Shown here piece after piece: positions 8,379-16,410 of a stretch of 64,000 nucleotides of DNA; position 1 is the stretch's first letter; every line of letters starts with the position of its first letter. The DNA lies in NCBI GenBank assembly GCA_944323625.1, contig CALUTD010000006.1:1-64000 (forward strand), in the 5' to 3' direction. The notes under the pieces are model-generated. The model did no database searches, was not told the origin of the DNA, and saw only the letters and a program-made list of their open reading frames with translations. The translations under genes and the position numbers were made by a program. The DNA is from Candidatus Gastranaerophilales bacterium. GTDB taxonomy: Bacteria > Cyanobacteriota > Vampirovibrionia > Gastranaerophilales > Gastranaerophilaceae.

Positions 8379-9707
8379 TTGTCAGAGAAAATTAAAATAA
8401 TCGGAGGAAGGCAGCTAAAAGGCGAAGTCCGGATATCAGGCGCTAAGAATGCAGTGCTTAAACTTATGGCTGCAGCGCTTCTTGCTAAAGGTGAAACAAA
8501 AATATACAATGTTCCCGAGTTAACAGACGTTGTAATTATGCTCAATGTTATAGAACAATTGGGTATAAAAACAAAATACGATAAACAAGAGAAATCCATA
8601 ACAATAGATGCCGAAAATATTACTAATGTTCGTGCAAGTTACGAGCTTGTAAGCAGGATGAGAGCTTCTTTTATAATACTGGGAGCACTTGTCGGAAGAT
8701 GTAAAGAAGCAATAGTTGCCCTCCCCGGAGGTTGTGCTATCGGTGAAAGGAAAGTGGATTTTCACATAAGAGGTCTTGAAGCTTTAGGAACTTCAATAAA
8801 AATTGAAAACGGATATGTACATGCCAAAGCAAAAAAATTAACGGGTTCTGATATTTATCTTGATATTCCGTCAGTAGGTGCAACCGAAAATATAATGCTT
8901 GCAGCAGTGCTTGCAGAAGGTTCAACTACAATCCAAAATGCAGCGCAAGAGCCTGAAATTGTCGATTTAGCGAATTTCCTTAATGCAATGGGGGCAGAAA
9001 TTATCGGAGCCGGGACATCCGAAATTGTTATAAACGGTGTAAAACAGGAAAATCTAAAACCTATAGAATACACAACAATACCCGACAGAATTGAAGCCGG
9101 AACTTATATGGCCGCTTTTGTTGCAACAAAAGGGAAAGGGATTATAAGAAATATTTTCCCAAATCATCTTACATTTTATACTTCAAAACTTACAAAAATG
9201 GGGGCGGATATTAAACTTATTGACCCGACGTCACTTGAAGTTAGTTGTAAAAAACGTTTGGATGCAATAAATATAATAACTCAGCCATACCCGGGATTCC
9301 CTACAGACCTTCAATCTATGGCAATGGCTCTAGCTACAACTGCCGACGGTGTAAGTATAATTACAGAAAGTTTATATGAAAACAGATTTATGCAGGTTCC
9401 TGAATTAAGGAAAATGGGAGCAGATATTCATCAGGAAAGAAATCATGCACTTGTAAAAGGAGTCAAAAGCCTTACAGGAGCCCAACTCAAAGCCAGTGAT
9501 TTAAGAGCCGGCGCATCACTTGTTATTGCAGCCCTGATTGCAGACGGAGAAAGTACTATTGATAATATATATCATATAGATAGAGGTTACGAACTCTTAG
9601 AAAATAAGTTTAGAATGATAGGTGCGGATATTCAAAGAATATATCAAGATGACAATGATATAATTAATCAACAAAATAAAGGAAATTTAAGTGAGTCACA
9701 ATTATAA
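8379..9707 (+). CDS. murA: UDP-N-acetylglucosamine 1-carboxyvinyltransferase MurA
   Basis: MurA makes the first committed peptidoglycan precursor by adding enolpyruvate to UDP-GlcNAc. The 442-residue protein has the N-terminal SGAKNAVLKLMAAALLA, the catalytic Cys119 in LPGGCAIGERKVDFHI, and the C-terminal LRAGASLVIAALIADGE. The Cys is present, so the enzyme should be fosfomycin-sensitive in principle. I accept the TTG at 8379 because GGAGGA sits at good spacing and the start matches the family. The next small gene overlaps its 3' end by 17 bases, suggesting translational coupling. Confidence 0.96.
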   Translation: MSEKIKIIGGRQLKGEVRISGAKNAVLKLMAAALLAKGETKIYNVPELTDVVIMLNVIEQLGIKTKYDKQEKSITIDAENITNVRASYELVSRMRASFIILGALVGRCKEAIVALPGGCAIGERKVDFHIRGLEALGTSIKIENGYVHAKAKKLTGSDIYLDIPSVGATENIMLAAVLAEGSTTIQNAAQEPEIVDLANFLNAMGAEIIGAGTSEIVINGVKQENLKPIEYTTIPDRIEAGTYMAAFVATKGKGIIRNIFPNHLTFYTSKLTKMGADIKLIDPTSLEVSCKKRLDAINIITQPYPGFPTDLQSMAMALATTADGVSIITESLYENRFMQVPELRKMGADIHQERNHALVKGVKSLTGAQLKASDLRAGASLVIAALIADGESTIDNIYHIDRGYELLENKFRMIGADIQRIYQDDNDIINQQNKGNLSESQL

Positions 9708-10020
9708 AAGATGGTATGATCATGATCCCGTTTTGCTTGAAGTAATTAATTTACTTCAAAACTATCAAGATGAGCTTAAAGCACAGGCTGAAATTTTCTT
9801 GCAAGAAATAGAAAAAAAAGTTTCAAAAGAAACTATTGATAAATTTTATGAAATGGTAAGGCCAAAAGTTTGTAACCGCTGGTATGACAAAGACCCGGTA
9901 ATATCAAGAACAGTAGAGTTATTAAGAGTTGTTCCGCCTGATGTTCAAAAAGCAACCGCACAAAGCTTTTTGAAAGCACTTGAAGATATGGGGATTTATC
10001 ATAAAGAAACGGCAGATTAA
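9691..10020 (+). CDS. Small protein with internal RWYDxDP duplication, unknown function
   Basis: I do not recognise this 109-residue protein. It consists of two tandem copies of a helical module of about 40 residues. Each begins RWYD-H/K-DPV and continues with an amphipathic helix (about 7-45 and 62-105). No signal peptide or membrane segment is seen. Its GTG start overlaps the 3' end of murA by 17 bases. It also overlaps the convergent SLH gene by four bases at the stop codons. The tight coupling to murA hints at a cell-wall or regulatory role but proves nothing. Confidence 0.75.
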   Translation: MSHNYKRWYDHDPVLLEVINLLQNYQDELKAQAEIFLQEIEKKVSKETIDKFYEMVRPKVCNRWYDKDPVISRTVELLRVVPPDVQKATAQSFLKALEDMGIYHKETAD

Positions 10021-11171
10021 TCGAGTATTTCACCTGTAACTATATTTACTCTCATAGGACTATATAGTTTTATATAAATTATTTGGCCGTCTTTTGCAAC
10101 AAAATTTCTGCCTTTAAATATGGTTTTAGCCGCTTTTTTAAATTTGTTTGCCTCAACTGTCGGTGCTTCACAATGCGCAACCGCTAAAATTCGTGTTAAC
10201 ACATTATCATTATTTGCTGCCGATAATTCAAAAAGAAGTTCTCCATTATTTATAAGACTTTTTGCTTTTTTTGTATCCAAAATTTTTCCAATGAGCACTA
10301 TATCTTTTGAAAGTAAAATATGATGTTCATGGTCAATTATATTATCAGAAAATCTTGCCTGAAACATTTGACCGGGAGTTGAATCTTTTGAACTTAAATG
10401 CCCCATAACCGTAACCGGTAAAACAGTTTGCGCAGGAATTGTAACAACATCCTGATATTGAATTGTATTTTCAATAACAAGTCCGTCACCAATTTTGGGG
10501 CTTGTTGCTTCTTTTAGAGCTTCTTTTTTGTATGAATCAGTTTCTCTTAACATATTATACAAAAACACTGCCGCCTGAGCTTTTGTAACATTTTTATCAT
10601 AATCAATATAATGCTCGCGGGGCGGTTCTTTGGCTATAACATTTATTATTTCCGCCTTTCCGGCCGTAACTTTAAACCAATCGGGAACTTCAAAAAAATC
10701 CTTATAATTATTTTGTAATGTCTTTATGGCATCTTGTTTTGTAATATCTTCAGTTCTTAAAAGATTAACTAAAAAAGTTATCATTTCACTTCTTGTTACA
10801 AATTCATCAGGATAAAAATAATTATTATCGGCAGGTTTCAAAATATCCATATTTACCGCCCTTATAATATATTTCCAGTCCGGATGAGAGTTATTTACAT
10901 CTTCAAATGAATACATTACATTAACAGGCATATTTTCAAGTTTTAAAGCTTTTATAATCATTTCAGAAAATTCAGCACGTGTAATATATTTCCCCGGATG
11001 AAACAAATTCCCCGAATCACTTATAATACCTTTTTCCGTTAAGGATTGTATTTCTTTATATGCCCAAAATCCTACAGGTACATCATTAAAATTCGCAGAA
11101 TATACATAAGGAACAAATAATATTATTAAAACTAATGTTAAAATCAGATTTTTTATTAATTTTTTTATCAT
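10017..11171 (-). CDS. Exported protein with three SLH domains
   Basis: A signal peptide (about 1-25, ending VYS-A) leads into three S-layer homology domains, roughly 27-85, 86-145 and 157-213. They are marked by FNDVPVGFWAYKEI, ITRAEFSEMI, VTRSEMITFL and VTKAQAAVFLYNML. SLH domains tie proteins to wall-linked polymers, and in cyanobacteria they anchor outer-membrane proteins to peptidoglycan. The remaining C-terminal 150 residues look beta-rich and match nothing I know. The 384-residue length is too short for a cyanobacterial SLH porin. It overlaps the convergent small gene by four bases. Confidence 0.88.
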   Translation of the reverse strand: MIKKLIKNLILTLVLIILFVPYVYSANFNDVPVGFWAYKEIQSLTEKGIISDSGNLFHPGKYITRAEFSEMIIKALKLENMPVNVMYSFEDVNNSHPDWKYIIRAVNMDILKPADNNYFYPDEFVTRSEMITFLVNLLRTEDITKQDAIKTLQNNYKDFFEVPDWFKVTAGKAEIINVIAKEPPREHYIDYDKNVTKAQAAVFLYNMLRETDSYKKEALKEATSPKIGDGLVIENTIQYQDVVTIPAQTVLPVTVMGHLSSKDSTPGQMFQARFSDNIIDHEHHILLSKDIVLIGKILDTKKAKSLINNGELLFELSAANNDNVLTRILAVAHCEAPTVEANKFKKAAKTIFKGRNFVAKDGQIIYIKLYSPMRVNIVTGEILD

Positions 11172-11277
11172 AAACTCACTCTTTCTTAATAAATTATTAC
11201 AAATTTTGATTAAAATTTCAATTTTATATTTTTTTGCATTATAATAATAAAGTGTTTATTATTAGGAGAGAAGAATT

Positions 11278-11544
11278 ATGCAAGTTAGAGCTATTTCTGC
11301 GCCTTTGAAGTGCAGTTCTTTTAAGTCAGAACAAAACAAAGATATGTTAAAACAACAATCTGTTTCAATTCCTTTAGAACCCGATCAGGAAATCAGTCTT
11401 TGGGGCGGCATGCCTGTTCCTGTCACTAAAGTAGTTATTGTTCCTGTTGCGGTAGAAAAAGAATATCGTAATGTTGTAAATACAAAAGAACCTGAAGAAG
11501 AATATTTAGCACGAAAATTATGGTCTCCTGAATTTTGTGGTTAA
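11278..11544 (+). CDS. Small unknown protein with SFKS N-terminal motif
   Basis: I do not recognise this 88-residue protein. It has SFKS at 14-17, a variant of the FKG-like motif found near the start of several proteins here. The middle has alternating Val and Pro residues, and the tail is charged. GGAGAGAAG precedes the ATG at good spacing and a strong terminator follows, so it is probably a real single gene. It is divergent from the SLH gene with about 106 bases between them. Confidence 0.65.
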   Translation: MQVRAISAPLKCSSFKSEQNKDMLKQQSVSIPLEPDQEISLWGGMPVPVTKVVIVPVAVEKEYRNVVNTKEPEEEYLARKLWSPEFCG

Positions 11545-11570
11545 AAAATCCGGCTTAAAGCCGGATTTTT
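11544..11570. terminator. Rho-independent terminator, bidirectional
   Basis: A stem of AAAAATCCGGCT with its complement, a three-base loop, and a T-run on both strands. It separates the convergent genes ending at 11544 and 11579. Confidence 0.9.
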
Positions 11571-11578
11571 AATGTTGT

Positions 11579-11935
11579 TTAATTTTTTTCATTAAATTCA
11601 CTATTTTTACTATGTTCATCAATCTTTTTTACTTTATTTGTACTGATTTTCTCAGCATAATCTTCATCATCAAATAAAATATTGCGTTTTTTATTTTGAA
11701 GCACAGAGACAACATTTAACAAAGCAAGTGAAGCTAAAGACGCCTTTAGCTGTATACTTCTGTCAATGAAAGATTCATTCTGAGTATTAGGCTCTTCGCC
11801 TTCTTGCATAAAGTATTCAGTTCCCTGACTTGCCCTATCGTCGGATGTTTTAGCTGCAGTACCCGATATATCTCCGCTTTTAAAATTTATACTGCTGCTA
11901 AGTCCGATAGGGCCAAAAGCCCTGTTATCAACCAC
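11579..11935 (-). CDS. Small unknown protein with NFKSG N-terminal motif
   Basis: I do not recognise this 118-residue protein. INFKSGDISG at 16-25 is a variant of the FKG-like motif. A hydrophobic helix of about 16 residues (LKASLASLALLNVVSV, about 68-83) could be a membrane segment or a buried helix. The tail is very charged. AGGAGAAAAG precedes the ATG. The gene ends at the shared terminator and stands alone. The ribosome site, terminator and motif support it as real. Confidence 0.65.
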   Translation of the reverse strand: MVDNRAFGPIGLSSSINFKSGDISGTAAKTSDDRASQGTEYFMQEGEEPNTQNESFIDRSIQLKASLASLALLNVVSVLQNKKRNILFDDEDYAEKISTNKVKKIDEHSKNSEFNEKN

Positions 11936-12055
11936 TTACTTTTCTCCTTTATTTTCTCGTGTTTATTGAATTCGATTTATTATATAACACTTTTGAGTTT
12001 TTAACAACTCACCATGTGCTACAAACCAAGATTTTAATTTTTTTTGCTTATTTTA

Positions 12056-13792
12056 CTATTTTGTATTAACTTTTGTTAAGCCCCTAAAAATATTGGGGGT
12101 ATTTTTATCACTTACAACTTTTGAAAAATCGCCTGCTTGTTTCTTTTGAGCTTCCTCAAGTTTTTTAGCTTCAGCAACTTTCTTTTCTGTTACTTTTCTG
12201 TTGTATTTCGGAAGTAAAATACCGAGCATACCGATAGAAAATGCTATATCTGCGACTCTGCATATATTTCTTAAATTGCGTACTTTAACACTTGAAACTT
12301 CGGCAGCAGTTTTTAATTCCGTATTTTTAACCCAGTTGCCAAATTGTTTTGCACGATATCCGACTTGAGATAAAGCTTTTTGCCCAATTGAAGCACCTTC
12401 ATTCAAAACAATCTGAGGTACTATTTTCTTTCTGTTTAGCAGTACTATATTTTCACCTAATAAAGAAGCACCTTTTTTAGTTTTTGACAATGCTTCAATT
12501 CCTGAAGCTACACCTTTTTTTACATAATCACCAAGGAAATAAAGTCCGCAGAAAGAAGCAATATCTCTTACTGTTGTTTCTCTTAATTCATTTTCATCTT
12601 CAGAGGCAATCATTCTGCTTGCAAAAGTTGAAGCGGCAATCCAGCGGCACTGGTCTAAAGTCGGGAATATACCCGAGAATTGGAACATTTTCAATGATGG
12701 TTTTTTCATCATTGATGCAGCAGCTAAACCATACATACCTATAGCAGAAGCCATTTTCTTTGCAAAAAATTTCTTTTTCTGTTTCTCATCCATTTTTTGA
12801 GTAGTATCTTTTTTACCGAAATCCTTATAAATAGGAGCACCTTCCGCATTAAACTGTTTTCTTGTAATTGCTCTGTTTATGGACTGAATACTAACTGCAA
12901 TTGCAACGACAATACCAAGCCCGATTAAACTCTTTTTATTTACAAAACTTTTTAAAGATGACCCGTATTTGTCTATTTCTTTCATAACATTTTCGGAAAT
13001 TTGTTTTTCATCGACAGCATCTGAAATTTTGGATACTGTTTTTTCTTTAACATAATTAAACTTAGACCCTAAATCCGCAACATCACGAAGAGTTTCACTC
13101 AAATTAGCCTGTGGTTTTCCGTCAAATTTCAATATATTTTCAGCTTTTGTCAGACCGGCAAGAGAAGTTTGAGCTTTTTTAAGAAGTTCTTTTCTTGCCG
13201 AACCTTTTTTTGAAATAGCTTCAGTTACATAAGATACGGCATTTTTATATTCAGGGGCTGCGGCACTATCCGCATATTTTATCCAATGTTCACCGTTTAA
13301 TCCTTCTAAAGAACCTATTGCTTTTTCAACATAAGCTTTTGTTTTATCGGCAGCGCCGGATTCTTGAGCCTGTCTGTAAACACCTTTTAGTTTATCAATT
13401 GCATCACTGTTTGCCCATGAACCCGCAACATTTGTTCCTTTCAATGTTTCGGATTTAGGCATGATTTTTGCTAAACCTTTTACCAAAAGCCCGGGCATCA
13501 AGCAGTTTACGAATAAACCTGAAAATTCACGTCTTGCCGTTTCAAAAGCAGCCGCTAAACTTGTTTTGGAATCCACAATAATCCTGGGAATATCTGTTGA
13601 TACACTATCTATAAAAGATACTTGTATCATTGCATTTTTATCAAGTACGCTAAACCCTTTATCAAGCGCATTAAATAAAAACTCACCTGCCGAACCTTTA
13701 AAATTAGGGTTTTGCTGTTTTGCTTGTTTATTGCTATATCTATTTTGATTTTTTGTTACTAATGTTTGATTACTTAACTCTGATATTTTCAC
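12056..13792 (-). CDS. Large unknown membrane protein with NFKG motif (paralogue of 56426-58414)
   Basis: The 578-residue protein has a polar N-terminal stretch and NFKG at 30-33. An amphipathic region with TDIPRIIVDSKT follows, then an ARREF segment. It has hydrophobic helices (for example SLIGLGIVVAIAVSIQS) and a charged C-terminal tail after GILLPKYNRKVTEKKV. The 662-residue protein at 56426 has the same order of elements, including TNLPRPF, a single long hydrophobic helix in the same place and GILLPRTRQ. The two are therefore paralogues. I know no function for the family. The gene stands alone with long AT-rich flanks. Confidence 0.75.
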   Translation of the reverse strand: MKISELSNQTLVTKNQNRYSNKQAKQQNPNFKGSAGEFLFNALDKGFSVLDKNAMIQVSFIDSVSTDIPRIIVDSKTSLAAAFETARREFSGLFVNCLMPGLLVKGLAKIMPKSETLKGTNVAGSWANSDAIDKLKGVYRQAQESGAADKTKAYVEKAIGSLEGLNGEHWIKYADSAAAPEYKNAVSYVTEAISKKGSARKELLKKAQTSLAGLTKAENILKFDGKPQANLSETLRDVADLGSKFNYVKEKTVSKISDAVDEKQISENVMKEIDKYGSSLKSFVNKKSLIGLGIVVAIAVSIQSINRAITRKQFNAEGAPIYKDFGKKDTTQKMDEKQKKKFFAKKMASAIGMYGLAAASMMKKPSLKMFQFSGIFPTLDQCRWIAASTFASRMIASEDENELRETTVRDIASFCGLYFLGDYVKKGVASGIEALSKTKKGASLLGENIVLLNRKKIVPQIVLNEGASIGQKALSQVGYRAKQFGNWVKNTELKTAAEVSSVKVRNLRNICRVADIAFSIGMLGILLPKYNRKVTEKKVAEAKKLEEAQKKQAGDFSKVVSDKNTPNIFRGLTKVNTK

Positions 13793-14095
13793 TTTTTTTC
13801 ACTTTGACCTTATAATGTATTCCCTAACCATTTGCAATAATATCAATTTAAAAAATAAAAACAAATTTATTTGCGTATTATCAGCTTTTTTATTTTAACC
13901 GAAAAAAAACTTATTTACTTGTTTTTTGTCAATTTAATTACATTTTGTATCTTTTTTTATTTTTTCAAAAATAAATTTTTAAAATTTTTCATTTTTTTTA
14001 AAAAAATCACATCTTTTAGTTACACAAAATTCATCTTTACATTTGTTAACTTACATTAGCAAATTATTATATTTTAAGGTTTCATATAAATAAGT
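13793..14095. other. AT-rich divergent intergenic region
   Basis: About 300 bases between divergent genes, dominated by runs of T and A. No hairpin, tRNA or convincing ribosome site is seen. A 62-codon reading frame here is Phe/Lys-rich noise without a ribosome site. It presumably holds the promoters of both neighbours. Confidence 0.6.
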
Positions 14096-15295
14096 ATGAA
14101 AATAAATGCAATTAGCCAAACTATTATTCCAAAAATATACTCTAAAAAAGAGGATAATGTTTTTATTGCAAACAACAAAGAAAATTTTAAACAAAACTTG
14201 CTTTTAAATACATACTTTTATCCTGTTAATTTTACATCAAGAAAAAGAACCGCTAATTCAACAATTCCTTCTTTAAGATTAAGATCAAGTAATTTTCTTC
14301 CAAACAGATTTCAGGATTTACCCTGCTGTTCTTGTGGGAAAAAAATGCTTACAAAAAAGAAATACTATGAAATTAAGCAAGAACTTGAAAATATTGACCC
14401 CAATAAATATTTGGAATACTTAGGCCAATATAAAGAATATATGAGACCTGTTGAAGAAAGTGTTTATAATCAGCTTTGCGAATTATCAAAAAAAGAAGGT
14501 GAAACTGATTTAAGAACTCTTATTGTATCCTTGAGAGAAAATGAACTACCCGAGTTGCAAAAAAAGCAGATGAAACAAGTAAAAAAAATGAATAAATTTG
14601 CAAAATATCTTACGCTTAACGAAAAAAAGGAACTTTTAAAAAAGACTTTAGAGCTTGAAAATGAAATTTATAAAAAGAATTCTATAGCTCCTTTTAGACG
14701 AAAAATAATGTTAGATAATATACGTAATATTAAAATAAGCAATAAAAAGAAACATGAAAAACTTATACAAATAGCAGAAGGTTTCCCAAGTTCAAAAGAT
14801 TTAAGTTCTGCTTGGATTGTTAAATACTCAGGCTCAGATAAAGAAAATAAACCTTGGAATTCTCTTGACATTGCGCAAAGATTTTTAATGTCTTCAGTTG
14901 CAACCACAGACCATATTCTTGCATATACCATAGACCCTAATCACAATGACATAACAAATTATATCGGAATGCATTCAGGGTGTAATGAGATTAAACAAAA
15001 TAAAACTTTTATGCATTGGCTCCATGAAGATAAAGAAAATAGAATACAATATATGAAAAATTATTTTCTTGCAGTTCAAAATCTTATTGATTCAAAAAAG
15101 ATAAATAAACCAATGTATAAAAACTATGTTGCATATGCAACATACAGAATATATAAACTTTCAAAAGATACAGTAAAATTGTTTGACGACAATGAATTTC
15201 CGTTAACTGATGATGAAAAAGCGCTTATAGACACCCCAAAGCCTGTAAATAATCAAAGCCAAAACAACCAGTTATTATGCAATAATGTCGTATGA
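14096..15295 (+). CDS. HNH-endonuclease-like protein with NFTS N-terminal motif
   Basis: The 399-residue protein appears to be a split HNH nuclease. A Cys cluster (PCCSCGKKM, 76-84) would be the first zinc half. The second part, with TTDHILAYT and GMHSGCNEIKQNKTF, begins about 185 residues later and contains the DHI and CNxxK marks. Between them is a very charged, Lys/Glu-rich helical stretch, which is unusual for HNH proteins. NFTS at 45-48 is a variant of the FKG-like motif. No strong ribosome site precedes the ATG. It overlaps the convergent TPR gene by 21 bases. Substrate and role are unknown. Confidence 0.7.
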   Translation: MKINAISQTIIPKIYSKKEDNVFIANNKENFKQNLLLNTYFYPVNFTSRKRTANSTIPSLRLRSSNFLPNRFQDLPCCSCGKKMLTKKKYYEIKQELENIDPNKYLEYLGQYKEYMRPVEESVYNQLCELSKKEGETDLRTLIVSLRENELPELQKKQMKQVKKMNKFAKYLTLNEKKELLKKTLELENEIYKKNSIAPFRRKIMLDNIRNIKISNKKKHEKLIQIAEGFPSSKDLSSAWIVKYSGSDKENKPWNSLDIAQRFLMSSVATTDHILAYTIDPNHNDITNYIGMHSGCNEIKQNKTFMHWLHEDKENRIQYMKNYFLAVQNLIDSKKINKPMYKNYVAYATYRIYKLSKDTVKLFDDNEFPLTDDEKALIDTPKPVNNQSQNNQLLCNNVV

Positions 15296-16273
15296 TTTTA
15301 TTCCCTGGCTTGCAGCGGATTTTTTAGATGATTTAAAAAATTTAAATCCCTTTTGAGGCGGATGATTTGGAGATGTTTCGGCTATTGAAGGATCACGAAG
15401 TTTATATATCTCTTCAACTCTGTCTTTCAAAGAAGAAGGTGATTTTTTGTATAGTTCGGCTGCATAATCCATTTCAGGGTCTTTTATATCATTTGAATTT
15501 TTTATCCAAAACTTAGCGGCAGCTTCATAAGCATCTTGTTCTTCTCTTATTGAAGTATAAGGATCATTATCATGAGCATGTATTGATTCATGCACAGTAT
15601 AAGCTGCTATAACCTCAGGGGCTGCATAAATATAAGAATCAGAAACCGTTATTGAATTTTTTGAGTTCTCATACTGAGCAATATTTGGAGTTCCTCCCAT
15701 TTCGGAGGTTTTTCCAAATTGGATTGTTACATCTTTAAGTTTACTCATGTAATCTGCGCCAAGGTAGTTTACCGTCATATCAAGCGCTGCCTTTAGATTT
15801 TCCGCAGCATATTGTGTTTTTTCTCTGTATGCTCTTTCCGGTGCATAAACACTTAAAAGATTATTTTTTGTTGTCAAAATATTTCTTTTAGCTAAATCAT
15901 TAGAATTATCAAGTTCGTATGCTTTTTCAAAATCCTGAAGTGCAAGTTGATACAAACCTTGTTTTTGTCTGCTCGCACCAAGTTCTATCAGACAGTCCGC
16001 ATCATCGGGATTTTTTTCCAAATATTTTTTAAAATTTTCATCTGCATTCTTATAATCTTTTAAATTGTAATATGCTTTACCGAGTTTTCTATATATACTA
16101 TAATCTTCAGGGTTTTGATTGTTCGCCTCCTGATATGATTTTAATGCATCTGAAAATCTGTTTTCATTCAAAGCCTTATCTCCTTCCTGAATAAGACCGG
16201 AGACATCACTGCCTTTGAAGTTTACAGGTTTTATATATTTAAGAGAATTTATATTTGATGATACCGAAATCAC
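15275..16273 (-). CDS. TPR protein with HExxH metallopeptidase-like domain and NFKG motif
   Basis: NFKGSD at 18-23 is followed by about three tetratricopeptide repeats (roughly 30-135; for example NPDDADCLIELGASRQKQGL). A C-terminal domain holds VHESIHAHDND, a zinc-binding HExxH. EEQDAYEAA, about 15 residues further on, may supply the third ligand as in small gluzincins. The 332-residue protein has no signal peptide or membrane segment. Repeat plus protease-like domain suggests a chaperone-linked peptidase such as the BepA type, but that is inference. It is convergent with the HNH-like gene. Confidence 0.75.
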   Translation of the reverse strand: MISVSSNINSLKYIKPVNFKGSDVSGLIQEGDKALNENRFSDALKSYQEANNQNPEDYSIYRKLGKAYYNLKDYKNADENFKKYLEKNPDDADCLIELGASRQKQGLYQLALQDFEKAYELDNSNDLAKRNILTTKNNLLSVYAPERAYREKTQYAAENLKAALDMTVNYLGADYMSKLKDVTIQFGKTSEMGGTPNIAQYENSKNSITVSDSYIYAAPEVIAAYTVHESIHAHDNDPYTSIREEQDAYEAAAKFWIKNSNDIKDPEMDYAAELYKKSPSSLKDRVEEIYKLRDPSIAETSPNHPPQKGFKFFKSSKKSAASQGIKSYDIIA

Positions 16274-16359
16274 TTATTTAACCTTTTTATTCTGTTCTAA
16301 ACAATAAGAAAAAAAATTATTGATAAAAAAAATGCTTTTGTTAAGAAATTTAAAATTTG

Positions 16360-16385
16360 AAAAGGAGTGAATTATCACTCCTTTT
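16360..16385 (-). terminator. Hairpin terminator of ppdK
   Basis: AAAAGGAGTGA pairs with its complement around a four-base loop, and the stem itself ends in T on the minus strand. It lies 26 bases after the ppdK stop codon. Confidence 0.8.
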
Positions 16386-16410
16386 CACTTTGTATATAAA
16401 AGAATCCGGA

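Noticed and set aside
13871-14059. 62-codon frame between divergent genes
   Set aside because: Its product is almost only Phe, Ile, Leu and Lys from T/A runs, with no ribosome site.
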